A model generated the notes under the pieces. That model searched no databases, was not told where the DNA came from, and saw only the letters and a list, made by a program, of their open reading frames with translations. Source: JAGWBJ01 sp964291465 (GTDB lineage: Bacteria > Chloroflexota > Dehalococcoidia > Lucifugimonadales > JAGWBF01). Taken from it: a stretch of 64,000 nt of DNA. A program made the translations under genes and the position numbers. Positions 33,292-42,552 of this stretch are shown here, in pieces. Every line of letters starts with the position of its first letter. Position 1 is the stretch's first letter. Location of the stretch: the NCBI GenBank assembly GCA_964291465.2, contig OZ219937.1, forward strand, positions 62,001 to 126,000. Direction: 5' to 3'.

Positions 33292-34476
33292 TCAGCTTCC
33301 GCTGTCGCCGGAGTCTTCATCCGAGCTGTCGTCCGTGTCGTCGGACTCCGGTGATTGAAGTTGCGGCGTCGTCGGCGTGTCTATGCCGTCAGAGTCCGTC
33401 CCGTCGTTGTCAGTGGGCGTCGGCGTATCCACCCCGTCCGAGTCCGTCCCGTCGTTGTCAGTGGGCGTCGGCGTGTCTATGCCGTCCGAGTCTGTCCCGT
33501 CGTTGTCAGTGGGCGTCGGCGTGTCTATGCCGTCCGAGTCTGTCCCGTCGTTGTCCGTGGGAGTCGGAGTGTCGACGCCGTCAGAGTCCGTCCCGTCGTT
33601 GTCCGTGGGAGTCGGAGTGTCGACGCCGTCAGAGTCCGTCCCGTCGTTGTCCGTGGGAGTCGGCGTATCCAGCCCGTCCGAGTCGGTCCCGTCGTTGTCC
33701 GTGGGCGTCGGCGTGTCGACGCCGTCCGAGTCCGTCCCGTCGTTGTCCGTGGGAGTCGGCGTGTCCACCCCGTCCGAGTCCGTCCCGTCGTTGTCCGTGG
33801 GCGTCGGCGTGTCCACCCCGTCGGAGTCCGTCCCGTCGTTGTCCGTGGGCGTTGGCGTGTCCACCCCGTCCGAGTCCGTCCCGTCGTTGTCCGTGGGCGT
33901 CGGCGTGTCGACGCCGTCCGAGTCCGTCCCGTCGTTGTCCGTGGGCGTCGGCGTGTCGACGCCATCCGAGTCCGTTCCGTCGTTGTCCGTGGGCGTCGGC
34001 GTGTCCACCCCGTCGTTATCGTCGTCCCGGATAGGGCTCTGATCCTTGCCGGTCTGGGTAGAGGTCAAGCCCCGAGGCACAGATTCCGGCGTGTCCACCC
34101 CGTCGGAGTCCGTCCCGTCGTTGTCCGTGGGCGTCGGCGTGTCCACCTCGTCCGAGTCCGTCCCGTCGTTGTCCGTGGGCGTCGGCGTGTCCACCTCGTC
34201 GGACTCGGCACCGGCGCCGGCGGTGTTGACCCCGGTGCCAAAGACCTCTTCGTCATCTCCGGAGGCGTCTACCCCGTCATCATCACCATCTTCGTCGTCG
34301 TCACTCTGCCTTTCATCACTGGAGGAGGCAGTGCGTGGAATGGCCGCGACCTTTTCCGACATGCTATCGTTGCTCATAGCGGCTGCTACGCCACTCAACA
34401 CAAGCGCGAACGCCAGCGTGATGGAGGGAACGATTCCCAGGATGGTGAACAGCTTCCCTAAGTACTTGGATGCCAA
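33292..34476 (-). CDS. Exported acidic repeat protein with 16-residue repeats
   Basis: A 394-residue protein. The N-terminus has a basic start and one hydrophobic segment (FTILGIVPSITLAFALVL), suggesting export or membrane anchoring. After an acidic stretch (about 55-80) come two copies and then about 14 tandem copies of TPTPTDNDGTDSDGVD, varying only at the last variable position (V, I or L) or G to E. The tail is Ser/Asp-rich. The alternation of aspartates (DNDGTDSDG) recalls calcium-binding loops such as thrombospondin type 3 repeats. Probably a surface stalk or calcium-binding protein; this is inference. The repeats are unlike any other sequence in the window. Confidence 0.75.
   Translation of the reverse strand: MASKYLGKLFTILGIVPSITLAFALVLSGVAAAMSNDSMSEKVAAIPRTASSSDERQSDDDEDGDDDGVDASGDDEEVFGTGVNTAGAGAESDEVDTPTPTDNDGTDSDEVDTPTPTDNDGTDSDGVDTPESVPRGLTSTQTGKDQSPIRDDDNDGVDTPTPTDNDGTDSDGVDTPTPTDNDGTDSDGVDTPTPTDNDGTDSDGVDTPTPTDNDGTDSDGVDTPTPTDNDGTDSDGVDTPTPTDNDGTDSDGVDTPTPTDNDGTDSDGLDTPTPTDNDGTDSDGVDTPTPTDNDGTDSDGVDTPTPTDNDGTDSDGIDTPTPTDNDGTDSDGIDTPTPTDNDGTDSDGVDTPTPTDNDGTDSDGIDTPTTPQLQSPESDDTDDSSDEDSGDSGS
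33376..34016. repeat. 48-bp tandem minisatellite (about 13-14 copies)
   Basis: Each 48-base unit encodes the 16-residue repeat of the acidic protein on the minus strand. Copies are near-identical, differing by a few third-position changes, and two further copies lie at about 34096-34200. Because 48 is a multiple of three, long open frames exist in every frame on the plus strand as well; they are by-products. Copy number is likely to vary between strains. Confidence 0.85.
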
Positions 34477-34725
34477 AGATGCACTCTACTCGCCTGAGTT
34501 TCCGAGCTGCGTCGGACAGGGACAGAATACCAGAGAATTTCGGTTCACCTCAATGCCGGCAAGGTGGCCAGACAAGGGAGGTCTGTTGCCCAACAGAGGC
34601 TCGAGTGTTGCTTTGGCTTAGACCACCATCTCGGAGCATTCACAATTTCTTGACCTTTTCCGGGTATTGTGCTGACACAGCAGCGGGCCCAAGGGCCCCA
34701 GTCAGGCTAATCGAGGAGGCAAGAC

Positions 34726-35250
34726 TTGATCAACAGGATTCTCAGGAGGCGCTGGTTGCTAGTCTGCGCATCGGTGGCGCTGTTGGTGGCAGCACTGACA
34801 TTCGGGACCGTTCTCGCAGGTGGAGGACACCGAGGAGGCCAGGACGAAGTGCTGGACCGGGTAGCGGCGGAGCTGGGAGTACCTCGCCAGGCCCTGGACG
34901 ACGCCTTCGAGGCGGCCTACGACTGGCAGGCCAACGCTCGATTCGAGGAATGGGTCCAGGGGCTGGTCGACGACGAGTCCCTTACGCCGGACGAGGCGAC
35001 AGAAGCCAATGACTGGTTTGACGACCGCCCCGAGGACTCCGGGCTGATCGCGTTGAAATTGGTGAAGGTCTCAGACTCGGACACCGTAGGCGATTACCTG
35101 TCCAAGCTAGTGGACACGGAGAGACTGACCCAGGCGGAGTCCGACGCCCTCGGCACTTGGCATGAGGGCCAGCCCGAGGCGCTGCCTGCATCCAGTGACG
35201 GAAGGGGCCACGGCTACAGAAGGGGACACGACCGCGGAGGCCGGCACTAG
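34726..35250 (+). CDS. Small exported protein of unknown function
   Basis: A 174-residue protein with an N-terminal signal anchor (RRRWLLVCASVALLVAALTFGTVLAGG). The mature part is acidic and helical, with segments such as LDRVAAELGVPRQALDDAF, LTPDEATEANDWFDDRP and LTQAESDALGTWHEGQP. This pattern of short helical 'L-x-x-E-x-A-x-x-x-x-x-W' units occurs in many small exported proteins of Chloroflexota, without a known function. The C-terminus is His/Gly/Arg-rich. The start is a TTG with GAGGAGG six bases upstream. Confidence 0.65.
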   Translation: MINRILRRRWLLVCASVALLVAALTFGTVLAGGGHRGGQDEVLDRVAAELGVPRQALDDAFEAAYDWQANARFEEWVQGLVDDESLTPDEATEANDWFDDRPEDSGLIALKLVKVSDSDTVGDYLSKLVDTERLTQAESDALGTWHEGQPEALPASSDGRGHGYRRGHDRGGRH

Positions 35251-35367
35251 AGCGTGCTTCCAACCGTCGCTATCGCCGCCGCCGCGGCCCGCCTCGGGCC
35301 CGCCGAGCATCGCCAACTTGCTTGGCCGAATCACCCGCCGCGCGCCGCCGACGGAATCAGCGATCAA

Positions 35368-35748
35368 ATGAACTTCTACCAGCGCAAGCTCGCATATGAA
35401 ATGGACTCGGCAGACCTGTACGAGGCTCTACAGAGGGACGAGCCAATCGTAGTCGTCGATGGCCGTTCCGCCATCGCCCATGCCAAGGAGCATATCCCGG
35501 GTGCCGTCAGCCTCCCTCACAGAGAGATCAGCTCCAATAGCACGAAGTCGCTCGACAAGTCGAAACTGTATGTCTGCTACTGCGACGGCATCGGGTGCAA
35601 TGCCTCGACCAAGACGGCTCTCACGCTCTTGACACATGGGTTCCAGGTACGCGAGCTGATCGGCGGACTCGACTGGTGGAAGCGCGACGGGTACGCCACC
35701 CATGGCGACGAGGGGCGCACAGAGGCAGGGACCAGGTGCGATTGCTGA
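35368..35748 (+). CDS. Rhodanese-like sulfurtransferase
   Basis: Single-domain rhodanese, 126 residues, handling persulfide sulfur. VVVDGRSAIAHAKEHIPGAVSLPH is the typical first half (cut here to its landmarks VVVDGR and HIPGA). The active-site loop is YCDGIGCNAS with the probable catalytic cysteine C72, and GFQVRELIGGLDWW closes the domain. A second cysteine in the loop (C77) is unusual. The C-terminal tail ends in CDC. The ATG at 35368 begins the conserved region cleanly. Confidence 0.85.
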   Translation: MNFYQRKLAYEMDSADLYEALQRDEPIVVVDGRSAIAHAKEHIPGAVSLPHREISSNSTKSLDKSKLYVCYCDGIGCNASTKTALTLLTHGFQVRELIGGLDWWKRDGYATHGDEGRTEAGTRCDC

Positions 35749-35758
35749 CCGGACGCCG

Positions 35759-36234
35759 TTACTCGTTTCGAAACGCCCTCTCCAGCTCGGCGATGTCCAG
35801 CTTGTTCATTTTCAGAGTGCCTCGGTGACGCGTTCCACCGCCGTCGCATCATCGCCGGCCAGCATCTCTCCCAAGGCTATCGGCACGATCTGCCAGGAGA
35901 CGCCGAAGCGGTCGGCGAGCCAGCCGCATCGGCTCTCCTCGCCGCCGTCGGACGTCAGGCGGCCCCACAACCTGTCGACCTCCTCCTGGTCGGCACACTT
36001 GACGTGGAGCGACATTGCCGGAGTGAGCTCGAAGTGGGGACCGCCGTTGATGATACAAAACTCCTGACCGGCCAGCTCGAACACGGCGGTCATAATGTCG
36101 CCGGTCTCGCCGACGCCTGCTTCCGGATAGCGCGTGATGCTGGTGACGCGGGCATCTTCAAAGCATGAGGTGTAGAGCTCGAGGGCTTCCTCGACCCGGC
36201 CATCGAACCATAGGTTGGTGACTATCTTCTGCAT
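35759..36234 (-). CDS. VOC/PhnB-like glyoxalase-fold protein (frameshifted near its end)
   Basis: Glyoxalase-superfamily protein of the PhnB/3-demethylubiquinone methyltransferase-like type. It begins QKIVTNLWFDGRVEEALELY and continues to DRFGVSWQIVP, the usual pattern. The open frame stops at 35812 after VTEAL, but the next bases in the +1 frame read LKMNKLDIAELERAF, the characteristic end of this family, to a TAA at 35759. A missing base near 35817 explains this. Function is unknown; many relatives are annotated only by fold. Confidence 0.8.
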
Positions 36235-36633
36235 CGCCCACTCCTCCGCTGTTTAGGCCGACTACGTACGACATCATCGACCTGATCTTCTGCCCCTTTG
36301 GCACCGGCTACTTCGACCCATCCCCCAGCCTGGTACTCGAAGCAGGCCTGCCGGGCCATGCCGATAGGACAAGCTGTCGAACGTCTGCGGACTGAGAGGC
36401 CGAAGATAAAGCGGCGGAGACGCGCTGCCCAGCCCTTCCGCCGGTCGGTTTTCTCGCCCTTCAGGGCCTCATGCTTGCCCTAGCAGACACGGTCCTGGGC
36501 ATAGCTGTTATCGTCCGAGTGTGCTAGGGTCCCAGGACAGGTCTCCTGGCTCCCCAGGCCCGCCCCCCTTGACATTCCCCCGGCGCTCTCTTTCTATATT
36601 GGGGGTTATTCATATATGGCCGACGGAGGTGCT
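36235..36633. other. Intergenic region of about 400 bases
   Basis: Between the VOC gene and a divergent membrane-protein gene. Short open frames on both strands show no recognisable family. The right end carries the promoter at 36569-36600. Confidence 0.45.
36569..36600 (+). promoter_or_regulatory. Promoter upstream of the small membrane protein
   Basis: A consensus -35, TTGACA (36569-36574), is followed by the -10-like TATATT (36595-36600) at 20 bases, or by TTCTAT (36592-36597) at the optimal 17. Transcription would start near 36605. Confidence 0.45.
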
Positions 36634-37068
36634 ATGGCAGGGCTGAAGAGACCGGCGGGGGCTTACATGGCCGCGGTAGGGACCGCGGTGGCGGTGTACT
36701 TCATCATCAACCCGTTCCTGAGCGAGTCCTTCGACGTGATAACCGTCTGGTATGTCCTGGACGTGCTGATGGTCATCGGGCTGGGGCTGGCGCTAGTCTT
36801 CAATTTCATCCGCAAGCATGAGCTGGGGAAACGGGACCCCGAGGGGCCCATCACCCGACCGTACCTGGAGGTCCACGTGGCCTTCTACCTGACCGCGGCT
36901 ATCACGATCCTGTTCCTGCACAACTGGTTCTCCCTGCTGGCCCTCGGCGAGGACAGCCTGGACGGCAACCACCAGGCCTGGGTCATATGGGCCGCCGTGG
37001 ACACGATGGTGCCCCTGGTCCTGGGCGTCACGGGCTGCCGCCTCTGGTGCGAAGCCTCCCGGTCATGA
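36634..37068 (+). CDS. Small integral membrane protein
   Basis: A 144-residue protein with four predicted membrane helices: YMAAVGTAVAVYFIIN, VWYVLDVLMVIGLGLALVF, VAFYLTAAITILFLHNW and VIWAAVDTMVPLVLGVTG. Polar loops include FIRKHELGKRDPEGP. I do not recognise the family. I chose the ATG at 36634 because GGAGG lies four bases upstream; an in-frame ATG at 36616 is possible. Confidence 0.6.
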   Translation: MAGLKRPAGAYMAAVGTAVAVYFIINPFLSESFDVITVWYVLDVLMVIGLGLALVFNFIRKHELGKRDPEGPITRPYLEVHVAFYLTAAITILFLHNWFSLLALGEDSLDGNHQAWVIWAAVDTMVPLVLGVTGCRLWCEASRS

Positions 37069-37113
37069 CGCGCCCGGACCCGGCCCGCGGGCGTTGAAGT
37101 AACCGAGACTCCC

Positions 37114-39621
37114 TCACAGGGACTTGACGGCGTCCTCGATGGTCGACGTCGCCTCCTGGTAGTCCGTTCCCGGAGGGAAGCTCAGCGGCTCCCCCAGGCG
37201 GACCTCGACCCTCCCCCGCCGGAGGACAGGGAACCGCGCGGGAAAGCCCAGCCTGTGGATGTGCAGGCGCAGGGGGACCACGGGAATCTGCCCCTCGACG
37301 GCCACCAGGCCGGTGCCGTTCATGAAGGGCTTGATGGGCCCGCCGACAGTGAGCTCGCCCTCGGGGTATATCAGGACCGACCAGCCGTCGTCCATGATCC
37401 TCCCCATGTTCTCCAGGCTGGGCCTCACAGGGCCCTCCCTGGCCAACGGGAAGGCGTTCCCCAGCAGGGGGTTCACGATCCACCAGACGGGGTTCTTCCA
37501 CAGGTCGGCGGCCCCGGCCACCGCCATGCGCCGCCGCCACCTGAGGGGGACCGACTTGATTATCAGCGGGTTGTCCAGGCCCAGGTTGTGGTTCGACGCG
37601 AACAGCACCGGCCCCGTTATGCCCTCCAGGTTCTCCCGGCCCGCCACCCTCAGCCCGTAGGAGAGGGCCACCACCGGGAAGACCACCGACCGCTGGAGGA
37701 ACCCGCGGAGCATGCGGCACCACCACCGCATGCCCCAGGCCGGAAAGGCCACCATCGGCGGGTTCCTAGACCCCTCCTCGACCAGGGCCGTCAGGCGGCC
37801 GACGGTCATCTCCGGGCTGAGCTGGCTCTCGTCCACGTAGACCCCCAGCTCCGCCTCCATCGCCGACAGCAGCTCTACGCGGCCAAGGGAGTCCAGGTCC
37901 AGGTCACCCCCCAGGGTCGCGTCCTCCCGCACGTCCTCGGCGGCCCGCTTGCTCACCTCGGCGACGATCTGCAGCAGGGTGCGCGACCCCGCGGCTGAGC
38001 CCCCTCCCGGCCGTGATGCGGCCGGGGAGTCAGGCTGCATCCTGCCGAGGATCGTATCGATCACCAGCCCTTTCTTCACCTTCAGTGTGTGGGTGCGGGG
38101 AAAGTCCTCGCCGGCCCAGACGGTGAAGCCCCGTATCCTCTGCTGCTCCGCAAGCTGGCCGTTAGTCCAGGAGACCACCTCCTGGGCCGCGCCGGCGTCT
38201 TCCAGGATCAGGGCAGCGTGCACCTCCACCGAGGGCCCCCTGGTCAGCCCCACGACGGCCGAGTCAGTGACCTTCGGGTGTTTGGCCAGCACCGCCTGGA
38301 TGTCCTCGGGGAACACGTTCTGGCCGCTGGGCAGGACGATCATGTCCTTCTTCCTGCCCTGGATGTGGAGGAACCCCTGGTCGTCGAAGAAACCCAGGTC
38401 CCCCGTCATGTACCACCCGTCGACGAAGGCCGCGGCCGTCTCGTCGGGCGCCCGCCAGTAACCCGGGCTGACGCTGTCCCCGCGCACCAGGATCTCGCCG
38501 TCGGCGCTGATCTTCACCTCCACGTTGGGCAGGGGGCGGCCGGTGGAGTCCAGGCGGCGCTCCTCCAGGCTGTGGTTGCTTATGACTGGGGAGGCCTCGG
38601 TGGTCCCGTACCCCTGCACGATCTTGACCCCGAGCAGCTCCCACTTGCGCCCCAGCTCCTCGTCCAGGGCCGCCCCTCCGGACACGATGAAGTCGAGCTT
38701 CCCGCCGAACTGCTTGTGCACGCGGCGGAACAGGATGCGTCTGAGGGGAAAGGGCGTGGACTCGGCTATCCTGAGGAGCCGGGACCACAGGGCCTCCCTC
38801 CCCTGGCGCTTCACCTCCCGCTCGATCCCGTTCATCAGCAGCTCCAGCGCCTGGGGGACCAGGAGCATGATGGTTACCTTGCGCTCGCGCATGGTCCGGG
38901 CCAGGACGGTGGGCTGGCGGCTGGTGGGATAGGTGACGCTGGCGCCCTGGTACAACATGATGAACAGGCCGCCCATCTGCTCGTACATGTGGCTGAGGGG
39001 AAGGATGGACAGAAGACGGCTGGAGGGGTCACAGGAGATGTAGTGGGACACTCCCTCTATGTTGGCCGTCAGGTTCCGGTGGGTGAGCATGACTCCCTTG
39101 GGGTCGCCCGTGGTGCCCGAGGTGAACATTATCTCGACAAGGTCGTCGGGCTCCACCTCCATCTGCTCCGGCTGGGGCAGGTCCCTGATTGCGCCCTCCA
39201 GCTCCTCGAAGGTGATTTCGGGCACCCCCAGCTCCACGTCGTCCTTGGGCGTGAGCCGCGACGTGAACGCCAGCTTGGGGTCTATCCTCGATACGACCCT
39301 GGCCACGTAGTCGGGGGCGCTGCGAAGGTCCAGGGGGACCAGTACGACCCCCGCCCTGATGCATCCGAAGAAGATGAGCACCCATTGGGGGCAGTTGGGC
39401 CCCCACAGGACGGCCTGGTCCCCCTTCTTCAGGCCTCGGCGCTGGAGGAGGGTCGCGACCTGGCCCGACTCGCGCCACAGACGCGAGTAGCTCCAACGCT
39501 GGTATCGGAAGGCCGGCTTGAACAGGAGGGCGTCCCGGGGCCCGTGCCTGTCGACCGCTCTCCGGAGAAAGTCCACTACGGTCTCACCCACGGGGGCGCC
39601 GGACGTGCGGGTGTCATTCAT
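37114..39621 (-). CDS. Three-domain acyl-CoA/acyl-ACP ligase, carrier protein and acyltransferase
   Basis: An 835-residue enzyme. Residues 15-520 are an AMP-binding adenylate-forming domain (TSGTTGDPKG at 167-176, later GYGTTEASP, and YMTGDLGFF), similar to long-chain acyl-CoA synthetases. Residues about 545-625 form a carrier domain with the phosphopantetheine serine in DLDLDSLGRVE. Residues about 630-835 are a PlsC-type acyltransferase with H-x4-D (SNHNLGLDNP) and YPEGELT. This arrangement would activate a fatty acid, hold it on its own carrier and pass it to a glycerolipid or other alcohol, analogous to the Aas recycling enzyme. It stands alone, with 258 unannotated bases upstream. Confidence 0.85.
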   Translation of the reverse strand: MNDTRTSGAPVGETVVDFLRRAVDRHGPRDALLFKPAFRYQRWSYSRLWRESGQVATLLQRRGLKKGDQAVLWGPNCPQWVLIFFGCIRAGVVLVPLDLRSAPDYVARVVSRIDPKLAFTSRLTPKDDVELGVPEITFEELEGAIRDLPQPEQMEVEPDDLVEIMFTSGTTGDPKGVMLTHRNLTANIEGVSHYISCDPSSRLLSILPLSHMYEQMGGLFIMLYQGASVTYPTSRQPTVLARTMRERKVTIMLLVPQALELLMNGIEREVKRQGREALWSRLLRIAESTPFPLRRILFRRVHKQFGGKLDFIVSGGAALDEELGRKWELLGVKIVQGYGTTEASPVISNHSLEERRLDSTGRPLPNVEVKISADGEILVRGDSVSPGYWRAPDETAAAFVDGWYMTGDLGFFDDQGFLHIQGRKKDMIVLPSGQNVFPEDIQAVLAKHPKVTDSAVVGLTRGPSVEVHAALILEDAGAAQEVVSWTNGQLAEQQRIRGFTVWAGEDFPRTHTLKVKKGLVIDTILGRMQPDSPAASRPGGGSAAGSRTLLQIVAEVSKRAAEDVREDATLGGDLDLDSLGRVELLSAMEAELGVYVDESQLSPEMTVGRLTALVEEGSRNPPMVAFPAWGMRWWCRMLRGFLQRSVVFPVVALSYGLRVAGRENLEGITGPVLFASNHNLGLDNPLIIKSVPLRWRRRMAVAGAADLWKNPVWWIVNPLLGNAFPLAREGPVRPSLENMGRIMDDGWSVLIYPEGELTVGGPIKPFMNGTGLVAVEGQIPVVPLRLHIHRLGFPARFPVLRRGRVEVRLGEPLSFPPGTDYQEATSTIEDAVKSL

Positions 39622-39879
39622 AGCCTACCTCCTGGCCGCCGGGGGCAGCCTAAACAGTCTTGATCCCTTCCTTCGACCACACCAGCCGAGTGCCGACCTG
39701 ACATTACTGAACCGGCTCGCGAATCTCATGGCCCGCCAGGGACGCCCAGTGGCTTCTAGGACCGACCCACTGAGCCTGTGTGTAACTTGTACCGCAAGGC
39801 GTCACGATCCCCACTGTGTGGCAGGTAGACGTATCGACCACAGAGCCTGGCTACTCTCGCTTAAGACGGGTGTCCTAGG

Positions 39880-41726
39880 CTATATCCCCTTCAGCCTATC
39901 TGGGGACCAACAAAGGCTGGCGAGATCCGTGTAAAGCTCTTGACGCTCATCTAAGTCCGCCTTCCGAAATTCCTGCATGTGTCTGAAAGGTAGGCTAGTC
40001 GTCTTGAGGAACTGAGAGAAGCCTGGGTTGTTTTCGTAGGCTATCGGATGAAGGGAGCAAGCCAATAGATTCTGTTTGGCATAGTGCTTGACCTTCTTTG
40101 AGTAAACCGTATCGGAAAGGCTGGCGTTATCTGGCCCAGGAAGTAGGACGAGCCCACCAACGCGGCTCCGATGTGCCGAAAAGTCGGCTGGGTGGGTGAA
40201 CTCGTCCTTATGTTGATCCGGGTGGTCTGCCCACAGGTGTTCGATCTGGTAGCCACCTTTCCTTGAGGACCGCCTAGCATACTCAGGATAGCGAGCAGCA
40301 CGTCTTGATTTGACCTCAATGAACTCTGTCAGTCGGGCTAGCAGCCGATGTACTTGAGGGCCATTAGTACCGTGCAGGCGAAACGCCTCTTCGGTACGGA
40401 AGTCGATATAGTCCTCCCCTCCTATCTCTTCCCGTGACAATTGTCTTACGAGATCGTCGCGCAATTGCTCTGTGTCCATCCCACGAATGCGCTTCATTAT
40501 CAGGAACGCGCGATACTGCAGTGTGGAATAGTCAATTGCTTTGAAGTTCCACATGCGACGGGCAAGCATAATCTCGATGAACGTCGCTACTAGACGCATC
40601 TTACGTTTCACAGTCTCTTCGTCATCGGTCAATCGAAGTGGAGAGAGCATTAGCGGATACTGAAGCGTGAAGTTATTCTGGGCATTGAAGAAGATCGACC
40701 CAAAATCGAGCGTGTAGGCTTCAGCAGCTGTACGTGCGAACCTATACCAGCGAGTGAAGAACGGGAGGCCTTTGCCAACGAAAGACTCGAAGTCCGCGCT
40801 ATGGTCTAGGCCAACCCGCCTCTGATTCTCCCGCACCCATCTATGGAATTCCGTACCTATCCTGTCAAAGTCCTTAGGCATTGCGCCAGCTCGACGTTCC
40901 CTTATGCTGTTGGCGTACTGGCTCCGCAGCCACGCCTTGATGCAGTCGGCGTCCTCTTCCTTGCCCAAGTCACGCAGCGTGGCCATCTGATTCTTCCACA
41001 CATCATCCGAGCGGGCTCGGCAATGGCTGTCAGTGATGTGAGCTAGCATGTATCCTTTGAGCATGTCGGTGGGTGTCAAGGACAGTCCCCGGTCATTCAT
41101 CGTCTCAAGATTGTGTAGGCGTCATGATCGGAGAACGCAGTGATCTCAACCAACATGACCTTTTCAATCAACCAGTCAAGGAAATAGGGAAGAGCGTCTT
41201 CTCGTAAGTCGTCAGGGAATACTTCAACGATATCGTTGTAGCGATTGATCAGATTCTGGACTGAAGGTGGCTGGTCCGCAGGGTCAGGACTCTCGCCATT
41301 GATTATTGCCTGTAGACAACTGTTCCGTTCCGGAACGTTAAGATTGAAGGACTTTTTCCCGAATTTGGTGGAATAGATGAGGTCATCAACTCCTACCCTA
41401 TGGGCGTCTTCTCGGCTCTGCTGGAGGTTATTGAGGTATATCAGGAGGAGCGTTAAAGAGGTGATCCTTTGCTGGCCGTCCACGATGAACAACTCGTTGT
41501 CTTTGCCACTAATGATCACTGAACCAAGAAAGTATTGCCCATACTCAGACACTTTCTCTCGGGGATCCTGTTTGTTGAAATCTTGGAGAAACCTATTCGT
41601 GAGGTCTTCTATGAGTTCTCTGATCTGCTTCGGTTCCCACTTGTATTCACGCTGATAATAGTCAATACGGTACTTTTGGCCGAGAAGCGAACGAACAGAC
41701 TTGGCATCTCCCAGTATTTTCTGCAT
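39880..41726 (-). CDS. DUF262/DUF1524 protein, GmrSD-like (frameshifted)
   Basis: Reads as one protein of about 615 residues, interrupted once. The first 209 residues carry the DUF262 signature YQREYKW (24-30) and VDGQQRITSL (DGQQR at 83-87), the ParB-like nucleotide-using half of GmrS. The frame breaks near 41106 in YTI-L: one extra T in the TT run gives YTIFETMNDRGLSLTPTDMLK, the usual continuation. The C-terminal part ends with a DUF1524-type HNH-like region (YQIEHLWADHP and LVLLPGPDNASLSD). GmrSD proteins are type IV restriction enzymes against modified phage DNA. GGAGG lies four bases before the ATG. Neighbours are toxin-antitoxin and HEPN genes. Confidence 0.82.
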
Positions 41727-41839
41727 GAGGCCTCCGTCAGAGTTCTGATGTACTTGTCATGGTTTCACTGGCCACATTGTCAGTTCCAAAGTTTACATTC
41801 GTCTCTCCAGTAGTGATCGGATCATAGCTGGCTAGATGG

Positions 41840-42184
41840 TCAGGACTCACGTAGAACGTCTTCGTCTTCATGTACATCCGAAAAGTTGGTGATCGCTATC
41901 TCCCCCTCAGGGAACTCGGCCACGATCCTCAGCCGCCCGCCCACCGCCTGGACGTAGGACCGCAGGCTGGACACGTACACGTCTGCCCTCTGCTCCAGCT
42001 TGGAGACGGCGGGCTGGTTCACTTTCAACGCCTTTGCCATGTCCCGCTGGGTCAGGGCACGTGCCCGCCTCAACTCGTGCAATGGCATCTCGGCAAGGAA
42101 CTCTCCCTTGACACCTTGGATCCGCTGACGACGCTCCGGAGTGAGGTTTTTGGTCAGCTTACTGGACCGATGACGTCCACTCAT
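41840..42184 (-). CDS. XRE-family antitoxin (HigA-like)
   Basis: A 114-residue DNA-binding protein with a helix-turn-helix in ALTQRDMAKALKVNQPAVSKLEQ. The preceding LHELRRAR and following YVSSLRSYVQAVGGRLRIVAEFP are typical of HigA-like antitoxins encoded after a HigB/Gp49-like toxin. The ATG at 42184 overlaps the stop of the relic toxin (ATGA), the usual arrangement. It appears intact, so it may outlive its toxin or act on other systems. Confidence 0.82.
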   Translation of the reverse strand: MSGRHRSSKLTKNLTPERRQRIQGVKGEFLAEMPLHELRRARALTQRDMAKALKVNQPAVSKLEQRADVYVSSLRSYVQAVGGRLRIVAEFPEGEIAITNFSDVHEDEDVLRES

Positions 42185-42460
42185 TCGATCAGCCCCTCCT
42201 TGTGGCAATTCATCAAGATGCTCGTTGTAGAGCCGTCAGCGATCGGCACGTACTCCTCGTAGAACCGCTCGCTGCCCGTCTTGTCTTCGTCTACTAGCAG
42301 TATTCACATTCTCCTCGGATTGAAGCTCAAAAGACCCTGATGGGCCTGCCTCAGGTCTGCACTCGAAGCTCTCGCATGACTCCGTGGCATGAACCCCGGA
42401 CGTCCAAAGAGTAAGGATACGGCAAATCGAGACCAGCGGCACTTCCCCAAGTTGCTCAAG
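42181..42460 (-). pseudogene. Decayed HigB/Gp49-like toxin gene
   Basis: Fragments of a RelE-superfamily toxin are spread over all three minus-strand frames. In order they read LEQLGEVPL, GLDLPYPYSLDVRGSCHGVMRELRVQT, GRPIRVF, SFNPRRM, ILLVDEDKTGSERFYEEYVPIAD, LYNEHLDEL and KEGLIE, ending in a TGA that overlaps the antitoxin start. (The long second and fifth blocks are each continuous at 42425-42350 and 42305-42230.) At least four frame changes plus in-frame stops are needed, far more than in neighbouring genes, so this is probably real decay, although indel errors may contribute. Confidence 0.75.
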
Positions 42461-42552
42461 CCGAATCCCCTGCTCTCAATCTCGGGCAGCTGTGCTGCTT
42501 GGTCGGTTAGGTGGACGCTGTCCGACGGAGTATCAGAGCACGAGGTCGACAC

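Noticed and set aside
33376..34016. Tandem repeats as a CRISPR array
   Set aside because: Units are contiguous, without unique spacers, and are in frame within a protein.
33355..34461. Long plus-strand open frames opposite the acidic repeat protein
   Set aside because: They result from the 48-bp period being a multiple of three. The minus-strand reading has a signal-like N-terminus and a sensible acidic composition.
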